Assembly: GCA_034770075.1 (NCBI GenBank)
Contig: CM068388.1
Location: 15,647,653-15,711,652, forward strand
Source: Aralia elata
Lineage: Eukaryota; Streptophyta; Magnoliopsida; Apiales; Araliaceae
DNA length: 64,000 nucleotides
Direction of reading: 5' to 3'
Part shown: piece after piece, positions 9,931 to 20,838 of the stretch
Numbering within the stretch: position 1 is the first letter of the stretch
Layout of the letters: the number at the start of each line of letters is the position of its first letter
Notes under the pieces: model-generated
The model's database searches: none
Told to the model about the DNA's origin: nothing
Seen by the model: only the letters and a program-made list of their open reading frames with translations
Made by a program: the position numbers and the translations under genes

Positions 9931-11079
9931 TAAGAAATAATTAAGCACAATCAAGACCCCAAAACAACTCAAAACTTCGTTGGGGAAAACTGTCGAACAC
10001 TTGGTGTGCGCACTTTAAAAACCCTTGTACAATAGTTCCCCAAAACTTAGAATAGCCCAAGCATGCAACAATGAAATCGCCCACAATTGTATAACCATAT
10101 AGATAAGAAGTTAAAACTTAAACCCAATCCCAAGGAGCCAACACAAACTCACTTGGGTGCACAATTAATACCAAGAATTTACTCCAAATACTAGCAATTC
10201 AACCTCTAAGCCAACAATTTCAAGTTCTAATTGATCAATAATGTAAAGCTTACTTGAAATTGGAATTACCCATATGAGAACCTTGAATCCTTCTTGGCTA
10301 TGGAAGTTCTTTGATTGCAATTGTTGAATGTCGGCGCTAGTTGTGAATGTGGGTGGCGGTTTGTTAACGTTTGATTGGGGGAAAATAGCTTTTACGCAGC
10401 AACAATGGAGAAAGCTCGGTTGGAGGCGGCTTGAATTAGGTAGAAGAAAAACAAAATTGACTTTTGTTGTGAGAGACCTTCAATAAGCCCGACTTAGGGT
10501 TTTAAAATTTGTTTTTTTTTAAGTTTCCCTGTCGAGTGCTTCTAGCGTTATGGATTGTACTGGAGTGGGCGCCTCTGGCGCTATGTTACAGTAGCTCGTG
10601 CTAAGGTTAGCGTTGCTGGCGCTGTGTGTATGCTAGGTTGGGCGCCTCTGGCGCTACGTTACAGTAGGTCGTGGCTTGGGGTAGTGTCGCTAGCACTTGG
10701 TATGTGCTGGAATGGGCGCTAATAGCGCTGACTTGCAGTAGCTATTGATGAATTGAGCGCCTCAGGCGCTGAATTGTGACTCATTGGGGTGCCAATGGCG
10801 CTAAGTTACAGTGTGTTGGCATGGCCTCAGCGCTTCAGGCGCTATGTATATACTTGGTAGGGCGCTGCCAGCGCTTATAGGCACATTTAGTCAATTTTTG
10901 TCCAATTCAAGCTTTACCTGCACACATATCAACCCAAATCCAAAATTAGTTACAGAAACCCCTTTTTTTTTTTGAACAAAGTTAAACGACTAAACTAAAG
11001 CAAAACAGAAAATTAAAATGCTGGGTTGCCTCGCAGATAGCGCTAAGTTATAGTCAATTAGCTTGACTGTCTTTGAATC
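9931..11079 (-). other. element B spacer between pol and extra ORF
   Basis: About 1.15 kb of non-coding sequence. The part next to the ORF is AT-rich (9931-10520). The part at 10534-10875 is a GC-rich tandem hairpin array, listed separately. A poly-A/T stretch lies near 10965. Confidence 0.7.
10534..10875. repeat. ~73-bp tandem array of GC hairpins
   Basis: Short inverted repeats of the form GCGCC-nnn-GGCGC occur near 10569, 10609, 10642, 10686, 10716, 10757, 10789, 10829 and 10862. Alternate copies are 71-77 bp apart, so the array is a ~73-bp unit with two hairpins. Several stems are perfect (GCGCC TCT GGCGC at 10569 and 10642; GCGCC TCA GGCGC at 10757; GCGCT AAT AGCGC at 10716; GCGCT GCC AGCGC at 10862). 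A GTTACAGTAG-like spacer recurs between them. The same hairpin word is in the LTRs. Confidence 0.88.
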
Positions 11080-12399
11080 TCATGTCGCAGACAGGATTAA
11101 GGTGACTTTCTGTCGGTCCACCTCGTCCCCAAAGTAATGCTTCAGCCGCTGTCCATTCACCTTGAACGACTGGTCCGAAAATTTATCGTATACTTCAATC
11201 GCACCATGCGGAAAAACCGTCTTCACTGTGAATGGTCCTGACTATCTTGATTTCAACTTCTCGGGAAAAAGTTTAAGTCTGGAGTTGAAAAGTAAAACCC
11301 TTTGTCCCGGTTCAAATGTTCTGTCGATGATCTTACGATCATGCCACTTCTTCACCTTTTCCTTGTACAGCTTCGAGTTTTCATAGGCCCTTAGTCGAAA
11401 TTCATCCAACTCATTGATTTGGAGTAAACGCTTCTCCCCTGCAGCTGTCGAATCAAAGTTCAACTTCTGAATTGCCCAATATGCCTTGTGCTCTAGCTCC
11501 ATCGGAAGATGACAAGCTTTTCCATACACCAGCTGAAACGGTGACATCCCCAACGGAGTTTTGTACGCAGTCCTATATGCCCACACAGCGTCATCTAGCT
11601 TCAAAGACCAATCCTTCCTCGTTGGATTCATAATTTTTTCGAGGATTCTTTTTACTTCTCGATTGGATACTTCAGCTTGGCCGTTTGTCTGCGGGTGGTA
11701 AGCTGTAGCAATACGATGGTTCACCCCATACTTAGCCAACAAAGCTGTGAACTGCCTGTTGCAGAAGTGACTACCTTCATCACTAATAATAGCCCTCGGA
11801 GTCCCAAATCTAGTGAAGATACTTCGATGTAAAAACTTTAGGACTACCTTGGCATCATTTGTTGGGAGTGCTGCCACTTCTACCCATTTCGACACATAGT
11901 CAACTGCTAGCAAGATGTAGAGATTACCGCATGAAGACACAAAAGGACCCATGAAATCAATCCCCCACACGTCGAAAACTGTTACTTCGAGGATTGTATT
12001 CAAAGGCATTTCATTCCGCTTTGAAATATTACCCACTCTCTGACATCTATCGCACCACTGCACAAAACTGTAAGCATCTTTAAAAATTGCCGGCCAGTAG
12101 AATCCTGCTTGTAGTACTCTAGCCGCTTTTCTCTCTCCTCCGTAGTGTCCTCCATATACAGAAGAATGGAAATCTTATAAAATCCCCTCGGTATCACTAT
12201 ATGGGATACACCTTCTTATTATTTGATCCGCACACTGTTTAAACAAATACGGCTCATCCCATATATACCATTTAACATCATGCAGGAACTTTTTCTTTTG
12301 ATGCCCCACCAAGTCAGAAGGTATCATCTTACTCACCAAGTAATTCGCGTAGTCTGCAAACCATGGCACTTCCGCTTGTACCACAAATAATTGCTCATC
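11080..12399 (-). pseudogene. element B integrase
   Basis: The zinc-binding region (YGGHYGGERKAARVL; CDRCQRVG) is followed by the core with Asp in FDVWGIDFMGPF, Asp in AIISDEGSHFC and Glu in HPQTNGQAEVSNRE. A GPY-like C-terminal region follows (QRVLLFNSRLKLFPEKLKSR, then GPFTVKTVFPHGAIEV). The frame ends at a natural stop at 11080-11082. Premature stops lie at 12175-12177 (TAA) and 11242-11244 (TAG). The sequence is of Athila type; no chromodomain is seen. Confidence 0.9.
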
Positions 12400-12899
12400 T
12401 GGAAAGGATTCATTAATTTCTACTTTACCGTCTATCCCCCTTTCCGGGTGCTCTAGTCGAGATAAGTGGTCTGCCACTTGGTTTTCGGTCCCCTTTCTGT
12501 CCTTGATCTCCAAATCAAACTCCTGCAATAACAATATCCACCTGATCAACCTGGGCTTTGCATCCTTCTTTGCCACTAAATGTCGAATCGCCGAGTGATC
12601 CGTGTATACTATCACCTTTGTGCCTATCAGATATGACCGAAATTTATCAAAGGCATACACCACTGCCAATAACTCTTTTTATGTGGTGGTGTAATTTAAT
12701 TGTGCATCCGTAAGGGTCTTACTGGCATAGTATATCATATGAAACATCTTTTCCTTCCTTTACCCCAAGGCAGCCCCTACTGCGTAATCACTGACATCAC
12801 ACATTAGTTCAAACGGCAATGCCCAATCTGGTGTTGTGATAACTGGTGCTGAAGTTAATTTACTCTTTAAGTGCTCAAATGCCCTTATTGAAGCCTCAT
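12400..12899 (-). pseudogene. element B RNase H
   Basis: The first Asp is in FELMCDVSDYAVGAALG, the Glu is near a stop in the ELLAVVYAFDKF block, and the next Asp is in VYTDHSAIRHL. DLEIKDRKGTENQVADHLSRLE closes the domain. Stops at 12760-12762 (TAA) and 12679-12681 (TAA) break it; the second falls at the residue just before the ELLAVV motif. Confidence 0.88.
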
Positions 12900-13935
12900 C
12901 AAAATTAAACTGTGCATCCTTCTCCAATAAACTGCACAATGGTTTAGTTGTCTTGGAGAAGTCCTTGATGAATCTGCGGTAGAAGCCTGCATGTCCAAGG
13001 AAACTGCGGACACCTCGTACAGACGTAGGTGGAGGTAAATTTTCAATCGTTTCCAGCTTTGCCCTATCCACCTCAATTCCTTTCTTTGAAACTTTGTGTC
13101 CCAGTATGATTCCTTCTTGTACCATAAAATGGCACTTCTCCCAATTCAGTACCAAATTTGTTTCAACACATCTTTTTAAAACCATTACCAAGTTTTCAAG
13201 GCATAAATCGAATGAATCACCAAATACTGAGAAATCGTCCATGAATACCTCCACATTCTGTTCGATCATGTCTGAAAAAATTGCTGTCATACATCTCTAA
13301 AAGGTGGTAGGAGCATTGCATAACCCGAAAGATATTCTTCTGAAGGCAAAAGTGTCGTATGGACATGTAAAAGTAGTCTTTTCTTGGTCTTCTGGAGCTA
13401 TCATAATCTGATTGTAGCCTGAATACCCGTCCAGAAGACAATAATACTCATGACCCGCCAGTCTGTCCAACATTTGATCGATAAACGGAAGTAGAAAATG
13501 GTCCTTCCTTGTAGCTTTGTTAAGCTTGCGGTAGTCTATGCAGATTCTCCACCCTGTTACTATTCGCGTTGGGATCAGCTTGTTATTCTCATTGGTGACA
13601 ACGGTCATTCCACCCTTTTTTGGAACGCACTGCACAGGACTCACCCATGAACTGTCCGAAATTGGGTAGATTATCCCCGCATCCAGGCATTTCAGAATCT
13701 CTTTCTTGACCACTTCTTTCATTATAGGATTAAGCCTTATTTGTTGTTCAACTGTCGGCTTGCTAACATCTTCCAGTAGGATCTTATGCATGCAAAAAGA
13801 AGGGCTTATCCCCTTGATATCGGTTATGGTCCATCCAATAGCTGATTTAAACTCTCTAAGCACTCGTAGCAATTTTTCCTCCTGAAAAGATGTTAGTGCA
13901 GAAGAAATAATCACAGGTAGCTTTGAATCTTTATT
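12900..13935 (-). pseudogene. element B reverse transcriptase
   Basis: The motifs are WVSPVQCVPKKGGMTV, GWRICIDYRKLNKAT, DHFLLPFIDQMLDRLAGHEYYCLLDGYSGYNQI and the catalytic FMDD in VEVFMDDFSVFG, then the SFLGHAGFYRRFIKDF connection. A TAG at 13297-13299 falls just after NAPTTF, ahead of the catalytic motif. All parts are in the common frame. The motif wording matches Athila RT. Confidence 0.9.
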
Positions 13936-14721
13936 TCAAAATGCGTACCTGAGATATTCTGGAAGTGGTTTAAGCTCAAGTTCGGGATGTATCTCAAGAG
14001 ATGGTTTCAACTTTACCGATGTCTCTCCCGCTTTCGTAAGTGGCTCGATAGGTGTTCTGAATTTTCCGAATTTGGGGTTGGTATCCAAATATTGCACAAG
14101 TTCGGCACATTCTTCATCCTTCAAATCTGAATTTTCAGTTATCACCCTCTGCAGTGGTTCATAGCCCAACAAACTCTCAACTTCATCATGCACTATACTA
14201 TCCACCAAATCTACTCTGAAGCATTCTTCTTCATCATTTGGGAGCTTCATTGCCTTGAAGACGCTAAACGTCACCTCCTGATCATGTACACGCATTGTGA
14301 GCTTCCCTTTCTGCACGTTTATCAATGTCCTCCCCGTGGCTAGGAATGGTCTCCCCAGTATGATTGGTATGTTTTTGTCTTCCTCATAATCCAGAATGAT
14401 GAAGTCCGTCGGAAAGATAAATTTGTCCACTTTCACCAGTATGTCCTCCACTATCCCTCGTGGATACGTGATAGATCTATCAGCTAGCTGCGGGAAAATA
14501 TTTGTTGGCCTTGGTTCCGGCAATCCCAACTGACTGAATACAGACAAAGGCATCAGGTTGATACTTGCCCCAAGATCACACAAACATTTATCAAAACTCA
14601 TCTTTCCGATCGTGCATGGAATTGTGAAACTTCCCGGATCTTTCAGCTTCGGAGGTAATTTACGTTGAAGCACTGCACTGTATTCCTCCGTCAAGGCCAC
14701 TGTCTCAAATTCGTCTAACCT
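13936..14721 (-). pseudogene. element B aspartic protease region
   Basis: A retropepsin-like domain with CDLGASINLMPLSVFSQLG as the active-site block (DLGAS, the usual Athila form) and IPIILGRPFLATG as the C-terminal signature. A long acidic linker to RT follows. It lies between stops at 14722-14724 (TGA) and 13936-13938 (TGA). Confidence 0.88.
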
Positions 14722-16521
14722 TCATTTCATTGACAGTATACCCTTCATGAACTTTACATAACTTGGCATTTGTTCCAATGCCTCCGCGAAGGGTATGTTG
14801 ATCTGCAATTTCTTAAAAACCTCCAAAAACTTTCTAAACTGTTTATCATCCCTCTGCTTGTTCAATCTCTGTGGATACGGAACTTGAGGGTGAACTTGTG
14901 GTACTGTATTCACAGGCTTCTTATCTGAACTCACTTTCTCCTTCTCTACTTGTTGTGACTCAGACTCTTCCTTCATCTCTCTCTGTTCAGCTTCAATTTC
15001 TGTCTCAGTTTCTATCCCAATGTCATCCCCTTGTTTACTCGGTGCTATTGTGTCTTGTGCATTTCCTGAATATTGCTTTCCCGATCTGAGTGTAATGGCC
15101 TGATACTGTTCCTTACCCTCTCTTCGTGGATTTGCCTCTGTGTTGCTTGGCAATGAACCTTGGGGCCTGTTATTGAGCATATCCGCCATTTGCCCCATTT
15201 GAGTTTCCAGATTTTTAATAGCCACTGCTTGGCTTTTGATCATCACCTCCATATTTGCCATGTATTTTAACATCATCTCCTCCATTTCTGATTTCTTTTC
15301 TTGCTGAGGTGCATATGGAGTAGGATGTTGTTGTTGAGAATATCCCGATGGAAAAGGTGGTCGTGGAGCAAACTGTTGCTGCGCTGGCTGAGATGGAAAC
15401 TGTTGATTCTGCTGAAACTGTTGTTGCTGATTTCCTTGATTATTTGACCAACTAAAGTTTGGGTGATTGCGGTTGTTGGGGTTGTATGTGTTCTGAAACT
15501 GACCTTGGTCTTTCCTGTAAGTGTTCACATACTACACCGACTCCGAGTTGATAGCACATTGATCTGTTGAGTGCGACCCCGCACAAATCTCGCATACGAA
15601 GGCAACTGACTTGGCTTTGCTTTCCGACAACGAATCTATTTTCTTTGCCATAGCCGCCATCTATGCTGACAACTGGGTAATAGCAACCACTTCCAACAAA
15701 CCTGCAACTCTGGGCTGTGGCGTTCTGGCTTTAGGATTCTGGAAATCATTTGCTGCCATAGTCTCGATAAGGTTATAAGCCTCGTTATAGCTCTTTGCCC
15801 CTAAAGCTCCACCCGCAGCTGCATCTACTATCTGCCTAGACTGTCATCCCAATCCATTATAAAATGTGTTGATCACCATCCAATCTAGCATCCCATGGTG
15901 CGGACACTTCCTTAGCATCTCCTTATACCTGTCCCAAGCCTCGTTTAAGGACTCACTCTGTTGTTGCTCAAATTGAGAAATTGATGTCCTCAGTTTTGCA
16001 GTTTTAGCCATTGGGAAAAACTTGGCTAGAAACTTTTGTGCTAGGTCCTCCCATGTAGTGATTGATCCTGCAGGCAAAGAATGAAGCCAACTTCTTGCTC
16101 TATCCCTTAATGAAAATGGAAACAGTCTTAGTCGAATGGCATCCTCCGTCACCCCGTTGTATCTGAATGTATCACAAATTTCAATGAAACTCAAAAGATG
16201 CTCATTACGATCGTCTGTAGCAGCACCCCCAAACTGGACCGAATTCTGCACCATTTGAATGGTTCCTGCTTTAATTTCAAAGGTATTTGCTGCTATTGCC
16301 GGTCTGACTATGCTAGACTGCAATCCCGTGATGTTTGGCATGGAATATTCCCTCAAAGCTTTATGTTCCTCTCTCTGCTCGATTCTCTATTTCTCCGCCA
16401 TCTTCGGAATAGTTCTTTCTAACTGTGCTTGTAAATTCCTACGCACTCTCGCTTTCCAACCTCTTCCGTCAATATTATCCTGAGCTGGTGTCAATTCTGA
16501 GTTGGATGGTCGTGTGTGCAT
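14722..16521 (-). pseudogene. element B gag
   Basis: The start is chosen at ATG 16521 (MHTRPSNSELTPAQD), the first Met after the primer site and leader. The gag domain is typical of Athila (FIEICDTFRYNGVTEDAIRL, LRDRARSWLHSLPAGSI). A zinc-knuckle-like CEICAGSHSTDQC lies near 15580, then a long Gln/Asn/Pro-rich stretch and an acidic Glu-rich segment before the protease. Stops: 16387-16389 (TAG), 15844-15846 (TGA), 15661-15663 (TAG), 15532-15534 (TAG) and 14722-14724 (TGA). No frameshift is seen. Confidence 0.9.
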
Positions 16522-16643
16522 AAAAATTTTACAAGTACCTGAAACCAAAACAAAAATAAAAATAGAAATGAGAAAAGATTAGATTTGTCTAAGTCAAACA
16601 GTATAGCTTAAAACTGATGATAATAATAAAAATCTAACGCCTG

Positions 16644-16661
16644 TCCCCGGCAACGGCGCCA
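16644..16661 (-). other. element B primer-binding site (tRNA-Asp)
   Basis: The minus strand reads TGGCGCCGTTGCCGGGGA, complementary to the 3' end of plant tRNA-Asp, six bases from the 5' LTR end. A tRNA-Asp primer is characteristic of Athila. Confidence 0.92.
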
Positions 16662-16667
16662 AAAACT

Positions 16668-18006
16668 TGTTGCCTCTTTTTAAGTCTTTAATAAAAGAGC
16701 TCTAACTTGTGCAAGTGTACACGGTCAACAAGTAATACAGAAGAAGTAGAGTATTGTCCCACAGAGAAAGGATTAAATTAAATTACTATGCATCAGTCCT
16801 ATCACTATATTTATTTGCCTAAACTAATGACTTGATTGTTTTGACAAAATTATTTCTAAATCAATTAACAACTAAGGATACAAATACTAACAAAACATAT
16901 CAAACTTGGAATTAATGGGATCCTAACTTCATTTAATAGTTCATCTAATTACCACTATCATGCTAGTAAGTTCACATATCACAGAAAAGTAGCCAAGGAC
17001 ACTAAAATAGACATAACCATTTGTCAATGTATTATGACCTACTTACATAATATCCATACCCAATAGACACCATGTAATCACCACTCTAACCAAAATCACT
17101 ATATTTCTATATGAAATTGCAATTATATTGATTTAAAGCTCAAACCCTTATTCTGACTCTTACGGTGAAACAATATATTTCTATCTGATTCACAAAATAT
17201 TTAAGCTATCCAAATAAGCCTCATATTCGCAAGCTATCATGATTACAATCCATACTCATATGTTATTTCTCAATTCCATACAAGCACTGAAATCGAATGG
17301 TGATCAAGCATTCATACATGTAAAACAATCATGATAGAAATTCCTTATGATATGCAAAACAATCTAACAATCAAGCTTATAATTAGACTACATATTAAAA
17401 TCCGTTAGAATCCCATAATGGAGATTAGTTCATGTCTGAACCAAAAGCCATTATGGGATCAAAATTAAACATGGAAAAATAAACAATCAATTGAAATAAG
17501 AAGAATTAGATTGATCAAACCCAATTGAAGAATAAATTCCAAAGTAAAGTTCAACCCACATCAGTATCCAGCACTTGAACAATAATAATCCACGGTAAAA
17601 CTCCCCAAAAAAACTAACTCTAGACCAGTAGAATAATAATAATAAAAGTCTCTAAGTTCCCTTTTAAGGTTTCCTTCTCTAAATCTGATCAATAATAACT
17701 CGAATCCTCTTCCGAATTGGCTTCCTTTTCCTCCTCCAGCCGCAACTCAGCACCCACAGCCATGCCCTAGCACCTCTGGCGCTACCTTAGTACAAATCCT
17801 AGCGCCTCTGGCGCTAGGTCATGTCCAGGAATTACAAAAAATGCCACCATGTGTATTTTAAGCTCCAAATTTACCCTTTTGCCCCTCCAGCTCCAATCCT
17901 ACAATAAACAAACACAAAAACGAATAAAACAATACTAAAAACACTTAAAGACCATAATAGTTAAGTCTAACAAGACTTGATTAGTAGGTATAAAACCTAC
18001 TTATCA
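16668..18006 (-). mobile_element. element B 5' LTR
   Basis: It is 1,339 bp and nearly identical to 6289-7627. Its terminus on the plus strand is CTTATCA, next to the GTATA duplication at 18007-18011. It would carry the promoter, but I do not see a convincing TATA box. Hairpin words lie at 17769-17783 (one stem base changed) and 17799-17819. Confidence 0.95.
17799..17819. repeat. perfect hairpin in Athila LTR
   Basis: The stem is CCTAGCGCC / GGCGCTAGG with loop TCT, 9 bp and fully paired. It lies about 190 bp inside the 5' end of the LTR, so in U3. It is the same word as in the internal array at 10534-10875. Confidence 0.85.
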
Positions 18007-18011
18007 GTATA

Positions 18012-18320
18012 CACCCTCTACCCATCTACCAATCGCCGTGCTAAGAGCATAACCCATTCTATTCATCTATCTCTGGCATCCCATAGCAATGATACACTAC
18101 AAATAAACCCTATTAGGATCTCCAAGAAAAATATAAATCCTTGTAGGGAATGAAAGTATATCTCACGTCACCACTGACTCACTACAAAACAGTCCACTAA
18201 AATTAACATGTAAAACTCTATATAAGCTTTGTCCCATCCTATTTCTTTCCTTCACTTCTAAGGTTATAGCCTAAGGGTTCTCTTTCCTATGGTTTATAAC
18301 CTATGGTTCTGATACCAACA
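18012..18320 (-). other. element A leader and primer-binding site (tRNA-iMet)
   Basis: The minus strand next to the LTR end reads TTGGTATCAGAACC (18305-18318), matching the usual primer site for initiator tRNA-Met with two changes at the 3' side. The rest of the segment is non-coding leader, continued at 5978-6283 beyond element B. Confidence 0.8.
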
Positions 18321-19924
18321 TGTGACGCCCCCAAATTCGGGTTATCTTAACCTCGGATTCGGTGCACCACTGAACAACTCACAAAGCATTCTAACAATAA
18401 CTTAATGCGGAAAATAAAATATTTACATTGAATTAACATAAATATTCTCATCCCCAAGTCTCAAAAACATAACTAAAACATAGTACTAATAAGTCTGAAT
18501 ACATAACATAACTTAGAACATAATCTTAACAAGTCTTAACACAAGACAGGAACAACAACATAATAGGATAAGTTATTCCGTAGCTTTGCCTTTGCCCTTA
18601 TCCTTTCCCGAGCTCTCGCCACGTTCTGTAGTAACTGTAATGTTTAAGGGAAAGCAAGGGTGAGCAACAAATTTGCCCAGCAAGTATAACAACAAAAACA
18701 ATGAATAATCAAGAGTAAGGCTCCACAATCTCAAAGGTTATAAGAATTAATGATATCTTGGAAAGTAAGCATATAGATTGTAAACAAGGTACGTCTTAAA
18801 CGTTTCAATTCAATTCTCCACTAACATTGGTGAGTCACTGTAGACTGGATGATTATAAAATGGATTTGATGATTTCAAATTTTCAAATGCAGGACTCACT
18901 GTGTGGCCACCATGGCACTTACCTTTTCGATAGGATTAACAGTATTACACTATTAACCCAAAAATAGGTACAATAGGTGATCAACCTAAAATACCCGGCG
19001 TTATGCATAAGCCTCGAACGTTCAACTTACACACATGTCGGTCCTACGACAAAAACATAATTTTTCCCTACTAAGAGGGTTGTTCATCTCTGCAAACAGT
19101 CCGCACCAAAGCAATTGATTTGGATCGCTTTCTAAATTATGGACATTAGTCTAGCCGAATCAAGTGGCATTGACTCTCCTCATAAACCATTCATACATAA
19201 TTGGGATTCAAAAGCTTTAATAACATGCATTATAGCATAACTGGATATCTTGAATGATTATCAAATTATTTGCATAAACTTGGAATTCATACAATATATA
19301 AGCATTGCATGAAATGAAACTTCAATAAGATATTTGAATAAAACGGGAATATTTGCAATAACTAGAGTACTTGTTCAATACTAAATTAAACATGAGTTAG
19401 AAACTTGTTCAATAATTAAATGGGATAGGGTAAGAAACTTGCATATTCATAATAAACTCGCACAATATTAAAGAGTTGTATGGGTTAGGAAACTTGTCTC
19501 TTCTGTTGATTTGGCATAACGTTAATTGTTCTTCAAATATCCTACACAATGTAGTACGTATTCACATAACAATTAGTCACATAAGGGATTCTAAATATTA
19601 GTTTATATTACTCTATAATGTTTCACTCATATTAGAAACAAAAATATAAAACAAGGCTAAACACATTCGTTGAAACGTTACGACGCTTGCACGTCCATAC
19701 GTCAAACTTGTCTACTCAAATGCTTAGGCGACATACACAACGTCACCAAACTGCCCATTTCGAATTTGAATCAGGCAATAAATCTTAATTCTTAATAGTG
19801 GAAGTTGTAGGTCTACTCTTCCTCTTTCGGAATCATCCTAGATCACTTCAATCCGAGTTCGTATAAGAAAGTTATGCCCATTTTACTAAAGGGTGTCGAA
19901 GCTGTGCAGACTCTGTGATTTTTC

Positions 19925-20074
19925 CACTCTTTGATGGCTGAGACCACTCTACGATGGCACTCTATGATGCCATTCTACCGTTGCACTCTACGATGGTCGA
20001 GACAACCCTATGATGGTCGAGACAACTCTACGACCTGTACTCTACGATGGTCGAGACAACTCTACGACCTGAAC
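19925..20074. repeat. 34-bp tandem repeat in element A LTR, left half
   Basis: The repeat unit is CTCTACGATGGTCGAGACAA followed by CTCTACGACCTG and a short link. About three units are well matched here, with looser copies to the left. Element C is inserted in the array, which continues at 30430-30640. Confidence 0.85.
20070..20074. repeat. target-site duplication of element C, left copy
   Basis: TGAAC stands at 20070-20074 and again at 30430-30434, exactly flanking the two LTRs. Confidence 0.92.
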
Positions 20075-20635
20075 TGTGACGCCCCCAAAATAGGTCCATA
20101 CAACCCATTTTGAGTCGCCAATAACATTCCACAAAATACAAATATGAATTTTCCCATTTACAACTAATAAGTGTTGTGCAAAATACGACAACACAATACA
20201 AATACATCTTAAATTCTCAATACACTTATTGTCACACTAATAGTAAGGTATTGAGACACTTCTAATATCTCGGACCATCACTCCATTCCCCGGCTAGTCC
20301 CCGCTACACTCTCTTTTCCTTAGGAGAACAATGGAACAAAAAGGAAAAGGGTGAGCACAAATAGCCCAGTAAGAAATATCATGACTAAGATAATGAAGAA
20401 TAATAAAAATTATCTTTAGCCTTCAACAGAATTAAATCAGAGATTTAAAGATATTTTAATTGTTTAACAACAACAATTGCAGCGGAACCAACAATCCATT
20501 AAAAGAGTCAAGTAGGTTATAATATCTACCATCTTCTATAAATTAAAGGATCACCACCAATATTTTATCTTGTAACACCAATCAACAATTTCTGTTTATG
20601 AACATCCAAATCAACAGTTTATATTCAACAGCCTC

Positions 20636-20838
20636 TCTTTGCACTACGTGCCAAAGATATTTATTTGTAACATCACCGGTCATGATCATGCCAAACGCCA
20701 GTTCATCTTTGCACTACGGGCCAAAGAGAACTTTCACCATACGCCTTTGTTTGTAACACCAAAAGTCATGATAATACCAATACACAGTTTGGTCAAAATC
20801 ATGTCACGCCAGTTCATCTTTGCACTACGGGCCAAAGA
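20636..20838. repeat. three inverted-repeat motifs in element C LTR
   Basis: CTTTGCACTACGGGCCAAAG or a one-base variant occurs at 20636-20657, 20706-20727 and 20817-20838, each within a spacer of similar wording (GTTCAT, AACACC). The ends CTTTG/CAAAG pair, and in the first copy GCAC/GTGC also pairs. The motifs are repeated in the right LTR (about 28270-28473). They lie in the transcribed leader. Confidence 0.8.

Larger units (their letters stand above)
6289..18006 (-). mobile_element. element B: complete Athila-type Ty3/gypsy retrotransposon
   Basis: An 11.7-kb minus-strand element with two 1,339-bp LTRs and a GTATA duplication. It has a tRNA-Asp primer site, a gag-PR-RT-RH-INT frame (16521-11080), an extra ORF after integrase (9930-8698) and a polypurine tract at the 3' LTR. 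A tRNA-Asp primer, an extra ORF downstream of pol and TGATGAGTGGG-type LTR ends are hallmarks of Athila. It is inserted in the leader of element A. The LTRs differ at roughly 1-2% of sites by eye, so it is fairly recent, yet its gag-pol carries eleven stops. Confidence 0.93.
18321..20074 (-). mobile_element. element A 5' LTR, U5-side part
   Basis: It begins on the plus strand TGTGACGCCCCC (minus-strand LTR end GGGGGCGTCACA), directly next to the primer site. It shares a block with element C's LTR: GGGTGAGC, an A-rich gap, then GCCCAG-AAG at 18658-18687. It is interrupted at 20074 by element C inside a tandem repeat of CTCTACGATGG words and resumes at 30430. Confidence 0.78.

Noticed and set aside
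10534..10875. CRISPR-like spacing of short palindromic repeats
   Set aside because: The setting is a plant Athila element, the spacers are themselves repetitive, and there are no cas genes; it is a tandem repeat.
16644..16661. tRNA-like sequence
   Set aside because: Only the 3'-terminal complement of tRNA-Asp is present next to an LTR; it is the primer-binding site and not a tRNA gene.
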